Below are positions 14,393-22,644 of a DNA stretch of 25,106 bases, piece by piece. The stretch is from the NCBI GenBank assembly GCA_026987155.1, contig JALSNG010000101.1, positions 1 to 25,106 of the forward strand, in the 5' to 3' direction. The translations under genes were made by a program, and so were the position numbers. Position 1 is the first letter of the stretch, and each line of letters starts with the position of its first letter. Under the pieces are notes generated by a model, which did not search any database, was not told where the DNA came from, and worked only from the letters and a program-made list of their open reading frames with translations. This DNA comes from Thermococcus sp. GTDB lineage: Archaea > Methanobacteriota_B > Thermococci > Thermococcales > Thermococcaceae.

Positions 14393-14405
14393 CCCCAGTG
14401 AGGGG
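14393..14405 (+). promoter_or_regulatory. Small hairpin covering the ribosome binding site of the first aro gene
   Basis: CCCC (14393-14396) can pair with GGGG (14402-14405) across AGTGA, hiding the GTGAGGGGG site of ATG 14409. Just upstream, CCCACC (14375-14380) and GATGGG (14387-14392) can form a second stem whose loop holds the Tyr codon. Short stems, judged by eye only. Confidence 0.25.
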
Positions 14406-14408
14406 GTC

Positions 14409-14675
14409 ATGAGGAAACTCATTCTGAGGGCCTTGAACGAGAACCAGAGGCTGATACTGAGGAGCATAGACGGCAGGCACCGCTCCCTCAACTCGCTCCT
14501 CGAAGAGCTCAGCAGGCGCAAGAGGAAGCCAATATCTACACTCAAACTCAACGCACGGATTCTCAAAGAACTCGGTTTAATAGACTACGGCACAAAGGAT
14601 GATCCCAGGCCCGTTCGTCTTACGGAGCACGGTCTGCTCGTTCTCAGCATTCTGGGGGTGGACGGCAATGAGTGA
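14409..14675 (+). CDS. Small winged-helix DNA-binding protein at the head of the aro operon
   Basis: An 88-residue protein that reads as a single winged-helix domain: two N-terminal helices (RKLILRALNENQRLILRSI), a helix-turn-helix SLNSLLEELSRRKRKPISTLKLNARILKELGLI, and a wing DYGTKDDPRPVRLTEHGLLVLSIL. I do not recognise a named family. As first gene of a biosynthetic operon it is a natural candidate for the operon's own regulator; there is no ligand domain, so sensing of an amino acid would need a partner or very small pocket. ATG 14409 has GTGAGGGGGTC before it; ATG 14388 (overlapping the leader stop, TGATG) would add seven residues. It overlaps the transketolase gene by eight bases. Confidence 0.75.
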   Translation: MRKLILRALNENQRLILRSIDGRHRSLNSLLEELSRRKRKPISTLKLNARILKELGLIDYGTKDDPRPVRLTEHGLLVLSILGVDGNE

Positions 14676-15324
14676 AGTTGGGTCTATGGTTAAGCTCAGG
14701 GAGATGTTGTCTCCGGTTTCGAACTTCCACCTCGACTCCTCCGAGACGTGTCTCGGCATAGTGGCGGCGGTGCTCAGGAGGAAGGGGAAGGAAGACGTGG
14801 TTATACTCAGCAAGGGCCATTCGGCACCTGCGTTCTACGTGATGCTTCACGAGCTTGGACTGCTCAGTGAGGAGGAGCTGTACAGCTTTGCAGACATCGA
14901 TGGCCTTCCGAGCCATGTTATCCGCGGGCTGCCCCTTATAGAGGTCTCGAGTGGCTCCCTTGGTCAAGGGCTTTCTGTGGCGAACGGTATAGCCCTCGCA
15001 AAGCGCATGGACGGGGAGGGGGGAAGGATCTACGTTATACTCGGAGATGGAGAACTTGACGAGGGGCAGATTTGGGAGGCCGCGATGACGGCTTCACATC
15101 ACGGTCTGGACAACGTTATTGCGATAGTGGACAGGAACTACTTCCAGCTGACCGGAAAAACGGAGGAGATACTGAACAAGGAGCCTATAGCGGACAAATG
15201 GCGGGCCTTCGGATGGGAAGTCGTTGAGGTTCCCAACAGAGAGGGGGAGATAGAGAGGGCCCTCAGAGAGGTTGAGAAAATCAGGGGAAAGCCGAAGGTC
15301 ATAATCGCGAGGTGGGAGAGGTGA
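14668..15324 (+). CDS. Transketolase, N-terminal (thiamine diphosphate-binding) half
   Basis: A 218-residue protein equal to the first domain of transketolase. With the next gene it should form the enzyme that makes erythrose 4-phosphate from fructose 6-phosphate and glyceraldehyde 3-phosphate, the sugar input of DAHP synthase. Seen: LSKGHSAPAFYVMLHELG, DIDGLPSHV, SSGSLGQGLSVANGIALAKR, and the diphosphate/Mg motif GDG (126-128) ending in DRN (155-157). Split transketolases are normal in archaea. ATG 14668 is preceded by GGGGGTGGACGGCA and overlaps the winged-helix gene; ATG 14686 is less likely. The TGA overlaps the GTG of the second half (GTGA). Confidence 0.92.
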   Translation: MSEVGSMVKLREMLSPVSNFHLDSSETCLGIVAAVLRRKGKEDVVILSKGHSAPAFYVMLHELGLLSEEELYSFADIDGLPSHVIRGLPLIEVSSGSLGQGLSVANGIALAKRMDGEGGRIYVILGDGELDEGQIWEAAMTASHHGLDNVIAIVDRNYFQLTGKTEEILNKEPIADKWRAFGWEVVEVPNREGEIERALREVEKIRGKPKVIIARWER

Positions 15325-16238
15325 TAGAGAGCTTCCGTGAGGCCTTTGGAAGGGCGCTTGTGGAGCTTGGAGAGGAAATGGGAAACCTCGTAGTACTCGA
15401 TGCAGACGTCAAGAGCTCCACCAAGACGATATACTTCGAGAGGGCTTTCCCCGAGAGGTTCATCCAGGTAGGGATAAGCGAACAGGACATGGTCTCAACG
15501 GCGGCTGGCCTCGCCATAGCTGGAAAAATCCCGGTAGTCTCGGCTTTCGCGGCCTTCCTGATGCGGGCCTGGGAGCAGATAAGGAACACCGTTGCGAGGG
15601 ATAATCTGAACGTGAAGTTGGTCCCAACTCATTCAGGGTTCTCTGATCACATGGACGGTTCGTCCCACCAGTGCCTTGAGGACGTTGCCTTGATGAGGGT
15701 ACTCCCCAACATGACCGTCGTGGTTCCGGCGGATGCTCCTTCCGTAAAGCCCCTCTTGAGGGAGATTCTTGAGCTTGAAGGTCCAGTATACATGCGCCTT
15801 GGGAGGGACCACGCTCTGAGGGTCTATGAGGATCCTGAACTGGAGCTCGGAAGGGCGAGTGTTCTCAGAGAGGGTGACGACGTCCTCATCGTTGCCAACG
15901 GGGTGATGGTTGCAATGGCCCTCAAAGTTGCGGATGAGCTCAAAAGGAGGGGCATCGACGCGGGGGTCATAGACATGCATACAGTCAAGCCCCTTGACGA
16001 GAGGACTCTGCTGGGGATGGCAAGGGGCGTTGGCACGGTGATAACGATGGAGGAGCACAGTGTTTACGGTGGCCTTGGAGGGGCCGTTGCCGAGGTGCTT
16101 TCCGAAAAGCTTCCTAAAAAGGTTCTGAGGATAGGAACGAGCGAATTCGGTAGGTCGAGCAGGGACTACTTCGCGCTTTTAGAACGTTATGGATTGACAC
16201 ACGAAAGAATCGTCCGTAAGATTGAGGGGGTGGTTTAG
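15321..16238 (+). CDS. Transketolase, C-terminal half
   Basis: A 305-residue protein holding the pyrimidine-binding and C-terminal domains of transketolase; the active site forms between it and the preceding gene's product. Seen: FREAFGRALVELGEE, VLDADVKSSTKT, GISEQDM with the cofactor-activating Glu54, HSGFSDHMDGSSHQCLEDVALMR, the C-terminal domain start at about residue 180 (DVLIVANGVMVAMAL), and EEHSVYGGLGGAVAEVL. The GTG at 15321 is chosen because GAGGTGG stands five bases before it and it makes a GTGA overlap with the previous stop; a GTG at 15312 is in frame but has no site. DAHP synthase starts right at the next base after its stop. Confidence 0.92.
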   Translation: MIESFREAFGRALVELGEEMGNLVVLDADVKSSTKTIYFERAFPERFIQVGISEQDMVSTAAGLAIAGKIPVVSAFAAFLMRAWEQIRNTVARDNLNVKLVPTHSGFSDHMDGSSHQCLEDVALMRVLPNMTVVVPADAPSVKPLLREILELEGPVYMRLGRDHALRVYEDPELELGRASVLREGDDVLIVANGVMVAMALKVADELKRRGIDAGVIDMHTVKPLDERTLLGMARGVGTVITMEEHSVYGGLGGAVAEVLSEKLPKKVLRIGTSEFGRSSRDYFALLERYGLTHERIVRKIEGVV

Positions 16239-17162
16239 ATGAAGTACACAAAGGAGTACCGTACCAAAACCGTTGTGAAGGTGGGAAACGTTAAAATTGG
16301 AGACGGATTTACGGTGATTGCGGGCCCATGCGCGATAGAGAGCGAGGAGCAGATAACGAAGGTTGCCGAATTTTTGGCCGAGGTTGGTGTTAAGGTGCTA
16401 AGGGGCGGCGCCTTCAAGCCGAGGACGAGTCCCTACTCCTTCCAGGGTCACGGGGAAAAGGCACTCCGATGGCTCAGAAAGGCGGCAGACGAGTACGGAC
16501 TCGTCACGGTAACGGAGGTAATGGACACTAAGCAAGTTCCCCTCGTTGCCAAGTACTCCGACATAGTTCAGGTAGGTGCAAGAAACGCCCAGAACTTCGA
16601 GTTGCTGAAGGCAGTTGGAAGGGTAGACAATCCTGTTCTTCTCAAGAGGGGAATGGGCAACACGGTTCAGGAACTCCTTTACTCAGCTGAGTACGTCATG
16701 AGTGAGGGCAACGAGAACGTAATACTCTGCGAGAGGGGGATAAGGACCTTTGAGAATTCGACGAGGTTTACACTGGATATATCCGCCGTACCCGTGGTGA
16801 AGGAGCTTTCCCACCTTCCGATAATAGTGGATCCCTCTCATCCAGCTGGTAGGAGGAGCCTCGTAACGCCCCTTGCCAAAGCCGCCTATGCCGTTGGTGC
16901 CGATGGTGTAATGGTGGAGGTTCATCCCCGGCCCGAGGAGGCAGTTTCGGATTCCTCCCAGCAGCTCACCTTTGAAGACTTCAGGGACCTCCTAACGGAG
17001 CTCCGTTCCCTCGGGTGGAATTCGCCTGGGAACGTCCTCGCCGAGAGCTCCCTAAACCCCGTCATCAAAGAGGCTATACCAGAGGCCATTAAGCCGTCCA
17101 GAACCGACTGGGAGACCGAGGTGCTTCTCCTCGAGCTGGGGGGGCTGGGATGGAGAAGGTAA
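16239..17162 (+). CDS. aroF: 3-deoxy-7-phosphoheptulonate (DAHP) synthase, type I beta, with C-terminal extension
   Basis: A 307-residue enzyme condensing phosphoenolpyruvate and erythrose 4-phosphate, the entry to the shikimate pathway. Seen: IAGPCAIES (29-36, with the metal-binding Cys31), LRGGAFKPRTSPYSFQG, VGARNAQNFELLK, LLKRGMGNTVQE, IVDPSHPAGRR and VEVHPRPEEAVSDSSQQL, all of the compact type I beta form found in Pyrococcus. That form normally ends near residue 260 (after LRSLGW); here 47 more residues follow (from NSPGNVLAESS), ending in LLLELGGLGWRR, which echoes LLTELRSLGW at the end of the core. No ACT or chorismate mutase domain is visible. It overlaps aroB by 13 bases. Confidence 0.93.
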   Translation: MKYTKEYRTKTVVKVGNVKIGDGFTVIAGPCAIESEEQITKVAEFLAEVGVKVLRGGAFKPRTSPYSFQGHGEKALRWLRKAADEYGLVTVTEVMDTKQVPLVAKYSDIVQVGARNAQNFELLKAVGRVDNPVLLKRGMGNTVQELLYSAEYVMSEGNENVILCERGIRTFENSTRFTLDISAVPVVKELSHLPIIVDPSHPAGRRSLVTPLAKAAYAVGADGVMVEVHPRPEEAVSDSSQQLTFEDFRDLLTELRSLGWNSPGNVLAESSLNPVIKEAIPEAIKPSRTDWETEVLLLELGGLGWRR

Positions 17163-18133
17163 TCTTCGGTGGCTTTTCAGAGCTTCCTCCCCTTCTCTCA
17201 GCCCTCTCCCCCTACAAAGTTGCAGTGCTCACCGACAGCAACGTTGCACCCCTCTGGCTGGAGCCCCTCCTTGAAGTGACTGGTGCGGAGCCTTTGATAA
17301 TACCCGCTGGGGAGGAACACAAGAACGTTAATACGGTGGTCTCCCTGTGGGAGAAACTCCAGAAAATGGGCTTCACGAGGAAATCTCTCCTGATAGGCCT
17401 TGGTGGAGGCGTTGTGACTGATATAGCTGGCTTTGTGGCATCCACCTATATGAGGGGAACGTTGCTTGGTCTGGTTCCCACCACCCTCTTGGCCCAGGTG
17501 GATGCCGCCATTGGTGGAAAAACCGGGGTGAACTTCAACGGTAAGAACATGATCGGGACTTTTTACGTCCCCGACTTTGTTCTCGTTTCCCATGAAACCC
17601 TCTCGACGCTCCCCCCTGAGGAACTCATGAACGGCATGGGGGAGGTTGTGAAATATGCCATACTCGATAGGTCCGTTTACAAGCTCCTCACCGGACTTCA
17701 CGGAACGTCTCCCACGGAGGGACTCGTTAGGGAGTGCATAAACGTGAAACTTAGAGTGGTCATGGAGGACTTACGCGAGGGAGGGCGGAGGAGGGTTCTG
17801 AACCTCGGCCACACCGCGGGACACGCGATAGAAAAACTGTCAGACTATTCTTTGAAGCACGGTTTTGCCGTCGCTATAGGCCTCATGGTGGCCGCCAATG
17901 TGGGTGAAGAGCTCTACGGCTTTGATCCGGGAAAGGTCGAGGAACTCCTTCGGAAATTCAACCTCCCTACAAGGCTTCCCTTTGAACCCAGTGATGTTTT
18001 GGGGGAGATGAAGCTGGATAAAAAAGCCTGGTACGGCCGGATAGTTTTCGTGGTGCCGGTCGATATTGGGGACGTGAGCGTTGAGGAAGTTGACGAGGAA
18101 GTTATCCGAAGGGCCCTGGAGGCGGTGAGATGA
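17150..18133 (+). CDS. aroB: 3-dehydroquinate synthase
   Basis: A 327-residue NAD-dependent enzyme that closes DAHP into 3-dehydroquinate. Its presence with DAHP synthase shows that the classical entry route is used here rather than the aminodideoxyheptulosonate route of methanogens. Seen: VAVLTDSNVAPLW, IPAGEEHKN, the NAD-binding GLGGGVVTDIAGFVASTYMRG, QVDAAIGGKTGVNF, EVVKYAIL, and the zinc-site NLGHTAGHAIE and KHGFAVAIG. It is slightly short for the family, losing loops near the C-terminus, as expected for a hyperthermophile. It ends with an ATGA overlap to aroD. Confidence 0.95.
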   Translation: MEKVIFGGFSELPPLLSALSPYKVAVLTDSNVAPLWLEPLLEVTGAEPLIIPAGEEHKNVNTVVSLWEKLQKMGFTRKSLLIGLGGGVVTDIAGFVASTYMRGTLLGLVPTTLLAQVDAAIGGKTGVNFNGKNMIGTFYVPDFVLVSHETLSTLPPEELMNGMGEVVKYAILDRSVYKLLTGLHGTSPTEGLVRECINVKLRVVMEDLREGGRRRVLNLGHTAGHAIEKLSDYSLKHGFAVAIGLMVAANVGEELYGFDPGKVEELLRKFNLPTRLPFEPSDVLGEMKLDKKAWYGRIVFVVPVDIGDVSVEEVDEEVIRRALEAVR

Positions 18134-18771
18134 TAGCAGGTGTAGTCGTGGCAAAAAATGCACGTGAGGCGGTTAGGCTTATCGAGTCCTCCAGTGCGGA
18201 TCTCTATGAGATACGCCTCGACGGTTTTCAGTCCAGAGATTTAGCACCGCTAAGGGAGTTCTCCGATAGGTTGATAATCACAGTTAGGAGGGTGGAGGAG
18301 GGGGGATTGAGTTTTATACCTGAGGAGGAGCGATTAGAACTCTACAGGACGGCAATGGAGATAGAACCCGCTTACGTGGACGTGGAGGTCTATTCTCGCA
18401 TAGCGGAGGAGGTTGTAAAGGAGGCTAAGAGGGCAGGCGTCGGCGTGATACTGTCCTTCCACGACTTTGAGAAGACCCCGACTTTCGGTTCCCTCCTCGG
18501 TATCATTGACGACATGGAGGAGATGGATGCAGACATCATAAAGGTAGTCCCCACCGCTAAAACCCTTAAGGACAACGCGAGGGTCATAAGGCTATACGAT
18601 ACAGCAGAAAACCTTGTGGCGTTTTGTATGGGCCCCCTCGGGAGGATATCGAGGCTGTTCTCTGCGCTGGTGGCTCCTTTCACCTACGCCTCCCTGGGTA
18701 GGGAAACGGCTCCCGGGCAGATGAGGGTTGACGAGCTCAGAAGGCTAATGGTGATGGTGAATGGACGCTAA
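18130..18771 (+). CDS. aroD: 3-dehydroquinate dehydratase, type I
   Basis: A 213-residue type I (Schiff-base) dehydroquinase. Seen: DLYEIRLDGF (sugar-binding Glu/Arg), IITVRRVEEGG, the general-base histidine in ILSFHDFEKTP (His111), and the Schiff-base lysine in DIIKVVPTAKT (Lys138), followed by FCMGPLGRISRLFSALV and the APGQM end motif. All catalytic residues are present. It overlaps aroB by four bases and aroE by eleven. Confidence 0.95.
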   Translation: MIAGVVVAKNAREAVRLIESSSADLYEIRLDGFQSRDLAPLREFSDRLIITVRRVEEGGLSFIPEEERLELYRTAMEIEPAYVDVEVYSRIAEEVVKEAKRAGVGVILSFHDFEKTPTFGSLLGIIDDMEEMDADIIKVVPTAKTLKDNARVIRLYDTAENLVAFCMGPLGRISRLFSALVAPFTYASLGRETAPGQMRVDELRRLMVMVNGR

Positions 18772-19579
18772 AACGAGGCTCTATGGGGTGATGGGGCACC
18801 CTATTGGCCACTCGTTGAGCCCGACAATGCAAAACGCCGCTTTTAAAGAGCTGGGCATTAACGCGGTCTACATAGCTTTCGACGTTAGGCCCGAGAACGT
18901 CGAAAACGCGATCAGGGGAATAAGAGCCCTGGGAATTTCAGGAATGAACGTCACGATGCCCTTGAAGGAAAGTGTACTTCCTTACCTTGATGCCCTATCG
19001 GTGGATGCGGAGGAGATAGGGAGTGTCAACACCATCGTCAACGAGGGGGAGTTAATGGGCTACACCACCGACGGCATTGGGGCAAGAAAAGCCCTTGAAA
19101 GGGTGACGAAACTCAACGGAAAGAACGTCCTTATCATCGGGGCGGGCGGAGCCGGAAAGGCCATAGCCCATGAGATGGCAAAGACATCGGAAGTGGTTGT
19201 TCTAAATAGAACCGTTGAGAAGGCAAAGGCCCTTGAACGATTTGGTGTTAAGGGAGACTCCCTCAACTTTGAAAACCTGAGGCGATACCTAAGCTGGGCG
19301 GACGTTTTGATAAACGCGACCTCAGTGGGTATGAATTCCGATGAGAGCCTTGTGCCGGGGTCACTCCTCCGCGAAGACCTCGTGGTGATGGACATCGTTT
19401 ACAGACCCTTAAAAACACGCCTTTTGAAAGATGCCGAAGAGGCTGGCTGTGTCGTGGTGGACGGGCTCTGGACACTGGTTTACCAGGGCGCTGAGAGCTT
19501 CTACCTCTGGACTGGGCGGAGGGTTGATCCAGAACTTATGAGGAGGGCTGCCCTTGAAGGGTTACGGAAGGGCGAGTAG
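18761..19579 (+). CDS. aroE: Shikimate dehydrogenase
   Basis: A 272-residue NADPH-dependent enzyme reducing 3-dehydroshikimate to shikimate. Seen: GVMGHPIGHSLSPTMQNAAF with the shikimate-binding Ser pair, GMNVTMPLKESVLPYLD with the catalytic lysine, GSVNTIV, TTDGIGA with the catalytic Asp, the nucleotide-binding GAGGAGKAIAHEM, NATSVGM, and YQGAESFYLWTG at the end. ATG 18761 follows GGTGATGGTGA. Its last 26 bases encode the start of the shikimate kinase as well. Confidence 0.95.
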   Translation: MDAKTRLYGVMGHPIGHSLSPTMQNAAFKELGINAVYIAFDVRPENVENAIRGIRALGISGMNVTMPLKESVLPYLDALSVDAEEIGSVNTIVNEGELMGYTTDGIGARKALERVTKLNGKNVLIIGAGGAGKAIAHEMAKTSEVVVLNRTVEKAKALERFGVKGDSLNFENLRRYLSWADVLINATSVGMNSDESLVPGSLLREDLVVMDIVYRPLKTRLLKDAEEAGCVVVDGLWTLVYQGAESFYLWTGRRVDPELMRRAALEGLRKGE

Positions 19580-20372
19580 TGCGCTCACGGTTGTGAACGC
19601 CTTTGCGACCGGAAAGGGGGCGGCCGTTGGCATTGAACTGTGGACGGAAGCGAGGGTGAGGGTAACTTCCGATGGGATTCGTGGCAGAATATTCGTTAGG
19701 GGTAAAGAACTCTCGGACTTTAGGCTGATTAGGGCAACCCTTGAGGTCATGAGGGAGTTCATAGGGGAGGAGTTTGGTATAGATTTCGAGATAACCTCCG
19801 AAATACCCCTGGGAAAGGGCCTTAAGAGCAGTTCTGCCGCTTCAAACGCCCTCGTGCTTGCGATACTTGATGCATTCAAGATGGAGCTGGAGCCCCTTGA
19901 GGTAATTAGGCTCGGCGTTGAGGCTTCGAGGAAGGCAGGAGTTACCTTAACGGGGGCCTTTGATGATGCCGCCGCATCTCTCCTCGGGGGTCTCTGCATC
20001 ACGGACAACAAAAGGGACGAACTACTGAAGAGAGAGGAGGTCGAGGCGGAACCCGCTGTGCTGTTACTCCCTGATGAGACACTGCTTACGGAAGAGCTAA
20101 GGGGTAGGGATTTTTCCCCTATTGCAGAGTACGTGGAGGAAGTGTTTTTGATGGCATTGAGGGGGAAATGGAAGAGGGCATTGACGTTAAACGGCCTGCT
20201 GTATGCTTCGTTCCTTGGACACGGTGTTGAGCCCATACTTGCCGCCCTCCCCTACGGACATGCCGGTCTGAGCGGCAAAGGGCCGGCTTTCTTTGCCATA
20301 ACCTCAGAGCCGGAGAGGGTTGCCGAAGAGTGGGCCAATTTTGGAGCGGTTGAGATAACATCCCTGAGGTGA
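19554..20372 (+). CDS. aroK: Archaeal shikimate kinase (GHMP family)
   Basis: A 272-residue shikimate kinase of the archaeal type, unrelated in fold to the bacterial AroK and belonging to the GHMP kinases (homoserine/mevalonate kinase relatives). Seen: KGYGRASSALTVVNAFATGKGAAVGI at the start, the phosphate-binding motif PLGKGLKSSSAASNALVLA (about residues 86-104), GAFDDAAASLLGG, and GLSGKGPAFFAI near the C-terminus. The start is a TTG at 19554, supported by GGAGGG six bases upstream and by the conserved KGYGRASSA N-terminus; no later ATG keeps that block. Confidence 0.93.
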   Translation: MKGYGRASSALTVVNAFATGKGAAVGIELWTEARVRVTSDGIRGRIFVRGKELSDFRLIRATLEVMREFIGEEFGIDFEITSEIPLGKGLKSSSAASNALVLAILDAFKMELEPLEVIRLGVEASRKAGVTLTGAFDDAAASLLGGLCITDNKRDELLKREEVEAEPAVLLLPDETLLTEELRGRDFSPIAEYVEEVFLMALRGKWKRALTLNGLLYASFLGHGVEPILAALPYGHAGLSGKGPAFFAITSEPERVAEEWANFGAVEITSLR

Positions 20373-20374
20373 GG

Positions 20375-21577
20375 ATGTTGGAGATAGAACCCGTTGGTGA
20401 AATCCGCGGGGAGGTTAAGGCGCCTCCTTCCAAAAGCTACACTCATAGAGCTTTCTTTCTCTCCCTGCTTGCAGAGGGCAGGAGTAAGGTACTCGAAGCG
20501 CTTAAGTGTGACGATACGAGGGCCACGCTGGGAGCTATTAGGACCTTTGGGGCAGAAGCGAGCTGGGAGGTAGTTGTTCCCCCCGAAGAGCTCGCTCCCG
20601 GAAACATTGATGCCCGGGAGTCTGGGACAACCGCGAGAATCGCCATTGCTCTGGCCTCTCTTGCAGGGGGCAGGAGCGTTATCAACGGGAAGGGGAGACT
20701 AAGGGAGAGACCTATGGCCCCCCTCGTTAGGGCCCTTAACTCTTTGGGGGTGAGAGTTGAGGGCACAAGGCTCCCCATTGAGGTGATTGGCGGTAGGGTT
20801 AGTGGGAATTCCGTTGAAGTTGATGCATCAGTCTCTTCTCAGTTTGTGACTGCGCTCCTTCTCTTGGCCTCAAAGGTGGGTCTCAGGGTGAGGTGGAATG
20901 GGATTGTGTCGGGCCCTTACGTAGAGATGACGCTTCGAACCATGGAGGCCTTTGGGGTTGAGTTCGAAAGGGACGAGGGGATAATGGTCTATCCTGGGGT
21001 TAAGGGTACCGTCTTCAAGATCCCTGGGGATTACTCCAGTGCGTCTTTCTTCCTCGTGGCGGGCGCGCTCTACGGTAAAATCCGGGTTAGAAACCTCGAT
21101 CCGAGGGACGTGCAGGCTGACATGGCGTTAATTGAGATCCTGCGGGAAGTCGGTGCGGAGGTCCGGGTTGGAGTGGACTACGTGGAGGTTGAGAGAAAAG
21201 ACCTTAGGCCATTTGAGATAGATTGCTCCCCTTTTCCAGATCTCTTCCCCGTTTTAAGTGTTCTTGCAGCATATGCACCTGGAAGGAGTGTGATCAGGGG
21301 AAAACAGCTTAGATACAAGGAGAGCGACAGGGTGAGGGCGATGGCAATTAACCTTTCGAGGATGGGTGTGAATGTTAGAGAGCTGCCCGATGGACTTGAG
21401 ATACGGGGTGGAGCGCCCAAGGGGGCAATGGTTGAGGGCTTCAACGATCACAGAATAACGATGGCAATGGCAATAGCGGCCCTGGGTGCAAGAGGTAAAA
21501 CGATTATAACCGACTTTCGGAGTGTTTCAAAGTCTTATCCTTCTTTTTTCAAAGATTTAAGGAGGGTCCTCGGATGA
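20375..21577 (+). CDS. aroA: 3-phosphoshikimate 1-carboxyvinyltransferase (EPSP synthase)
   Basis: A 400-residue enzyme that adds enolpyruvate from phosphoenolpyruvate to shikimate 3-phosphate. Seen: PPSKSYTHRAFFLSLL near residue 20, ARESGTTARIAIALA, GKGRLRERPM, SSQFVTALLL, GDYSSASFFLVAGAL, DLFPVLSVLAAYAPG with the catalytic Asp, LRYKESDRVRAMA and NDHRITMAMAIAAL. The exact start is unclear: GTG 20369 would overlap aroK by four bases (GTGA), ATG 20375 is given here, and TTG 20378 has the best spacing to GGTGA at 20368-20372. The stop overlaps the aroC ATG. Confidence 0.95.
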   Translation: MLEIEPVGEIRGEVKAPPSKSYTHRAFFLSLLAEGRSKVLEALKCDDTRATLGAIRTFGAEASWEVVVPPEELAPGNIDARESGTTARIAIALASLAGGRSVINGKGRLRERPMAPLVRALNSLGVRVEGTRLPIEVIGGRVSGNSVEVDASVSSQFVTALLLLASKVGLRVRWNGIVSGPYVEMTLRTMEAFGVEFERDEGIMVYPGVKGTVFKIPGDYSSASFFLVAGALYGKIRVRNLDPRDVQADMALIEILREVGAEVRVGVDYVEVERKDLRPFEIDCSPFPDLFPVLSVLAAYAPGRSVIRGKQLRYKESDRVRAMAINLSRMGVNVRELPDGLEIRGGAPKGAMVEGFNDHRITMAMAIAALGARGKTIITDFRSVSKSYPSFFKDLRRVLG

Positions 21578-22644
21578 AGGGTAAGCTCATTAGATTCACG
21601 CCCTTCGGGGAGAGCCATGGAAAGGCCGTTGGAGTCTTGGTAGAGGGGATTCCACCGGGAATACGCGTTGAGTTGGATGAACTCATTGGGGAACTTAAGA
21701 GGAGAAAGGGCATTCCAAGGTTTTCCACGAAGAGGAAGGAGGAGGATACCCCTGAAATACTCTCTGGAGTGTTTAAGGGTTTCACGACCGGAACACCGGT
21801 TGCCGTTGTGGTATGGAACCGGGACGTTGATTCGTCATACTACGAGGAGATCAAGAACACCCCTCGACCGGGTCATGCGGACTTTCCAGCCAGGATCAAG
21901 TACTTTGGCTACAACGATTACAGGGGTGGGGGTCACTTCTCTGGCAGACTAACGGTTGCCGTTGTGATAGCGGGATACTTTGCCAAAAAACTCCTTGAGA
22001 GGGAGGGTGTAATAGTTAGGGCCTACCTCAAGCGAATAGGCTCCGTCGAATGTCCGCCCTTCGATCCAGAGGAGTTGCTCAAATCCCCGAATCAGTACTG
22101 TCCCAACGAGGATGCGTTTTCTAAGATGATTGAGGAAATGGAGAGCGCAAGGAAATCTGGTGACAGCGTTGGTGGGATTGTCGAGACCATAGTCTTTAAC
22201 GTTCCCCCGGGTCTTGGAGGGCCATGGGGGGAGGACATTGAGGCGGACATAGCATCCGCCCTCTTCAGGATCCCTGCGGTAAAGGGTGTGGAGTTTGGCC
22301 TCGGCTTCTCTTTCTCCCGCATGAGGGGAAGTGAGGCAAACGACCCCTTCTCCATTAGGGGAGGAAGAGTTGTTACCGAAACCAACAATCACGGAGGTGT
22401 TTTGGGGGGTATAACCACGGGGATGCCCCTGGTCGTTAGGACCGCCTTCAAGCCTACACCCTCCATTTATCTCCCACAGAGGACGGTTGACCTCTCAAGG
22501 ATGGAGGGTGTTGAGATGAGGCTCAGGGGACGCTTTGATTCCTGCATAGTTCCAAAGGCGCTACCCGTCGTTGAGGGTATGGTCGCTTTCGTGCTGGCGG
22601 ATCACCTACTGAGAAGAAAAGCCTGGGAGGGGGTGGTCAGATGA
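21574..22644 (+). CDS. aroC: Chorismate synthase
   Basis: A 356-residue enzyme that makes chorismate using reduced FMN. Seen: RFTPFGESHGKAVGVLVEGIPPG with the catalytic His in GESHG, RRKGIPRFSTKRKEED, PGHADFPARIKY, NDYRGGGHFSGRLT, GDSVGGIVE, FKPTPSIYLPQRTVDL and the final GRFDSCIVPKALPVVEG. Complete and normal in length. ATGA overlaps join it to aroA upstream and to the chorismate mutase frame downstream. Confidence 0.96.
   Translation: MKGKLIRFTPFGESHGKAVGVLVEGIPPGIRVELDELIGELKRRKGIPRFSTKRKEEDTPEILSGVFKGFTTGTPVAVVVWNRDVDSSYYEEIKNTPRPGHADFPARIKYFGYNDYRGGGHFSGRLTVAVVIAGYFAKKLLEREGVIVRAYLKRIGSVECPPFDPEELLKSPNQYCPNEDAFSKMIEEMESARKSGDSVGGIVETIVFNVPPGLGGPWGEDIEADIASALFRIPAVKGVEFGLGFSFSRMRGSEANDPFSIRGGRVVTETNNHGGVLGGITTGMPLVVRTAFKPTPSIYLPQRTVDLSRMEGVEMRLRGRFDSCIVPKALPVVEGMVAFVLADHLLRRKAWEGVVR

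Noticed and set aside
14307..14408. The leader repeats read as an N-terminal extension of the winged-helix protein from GTG 14307 (GDVPPI, GDVPPM, GDAPPI).
   Set aside because: ATG 14409 has a clear ribosome site, GTG 14307 has none, and it would lie at or before the likely transcript start. The other frame gives the more meaningful F/W/Y pattern.
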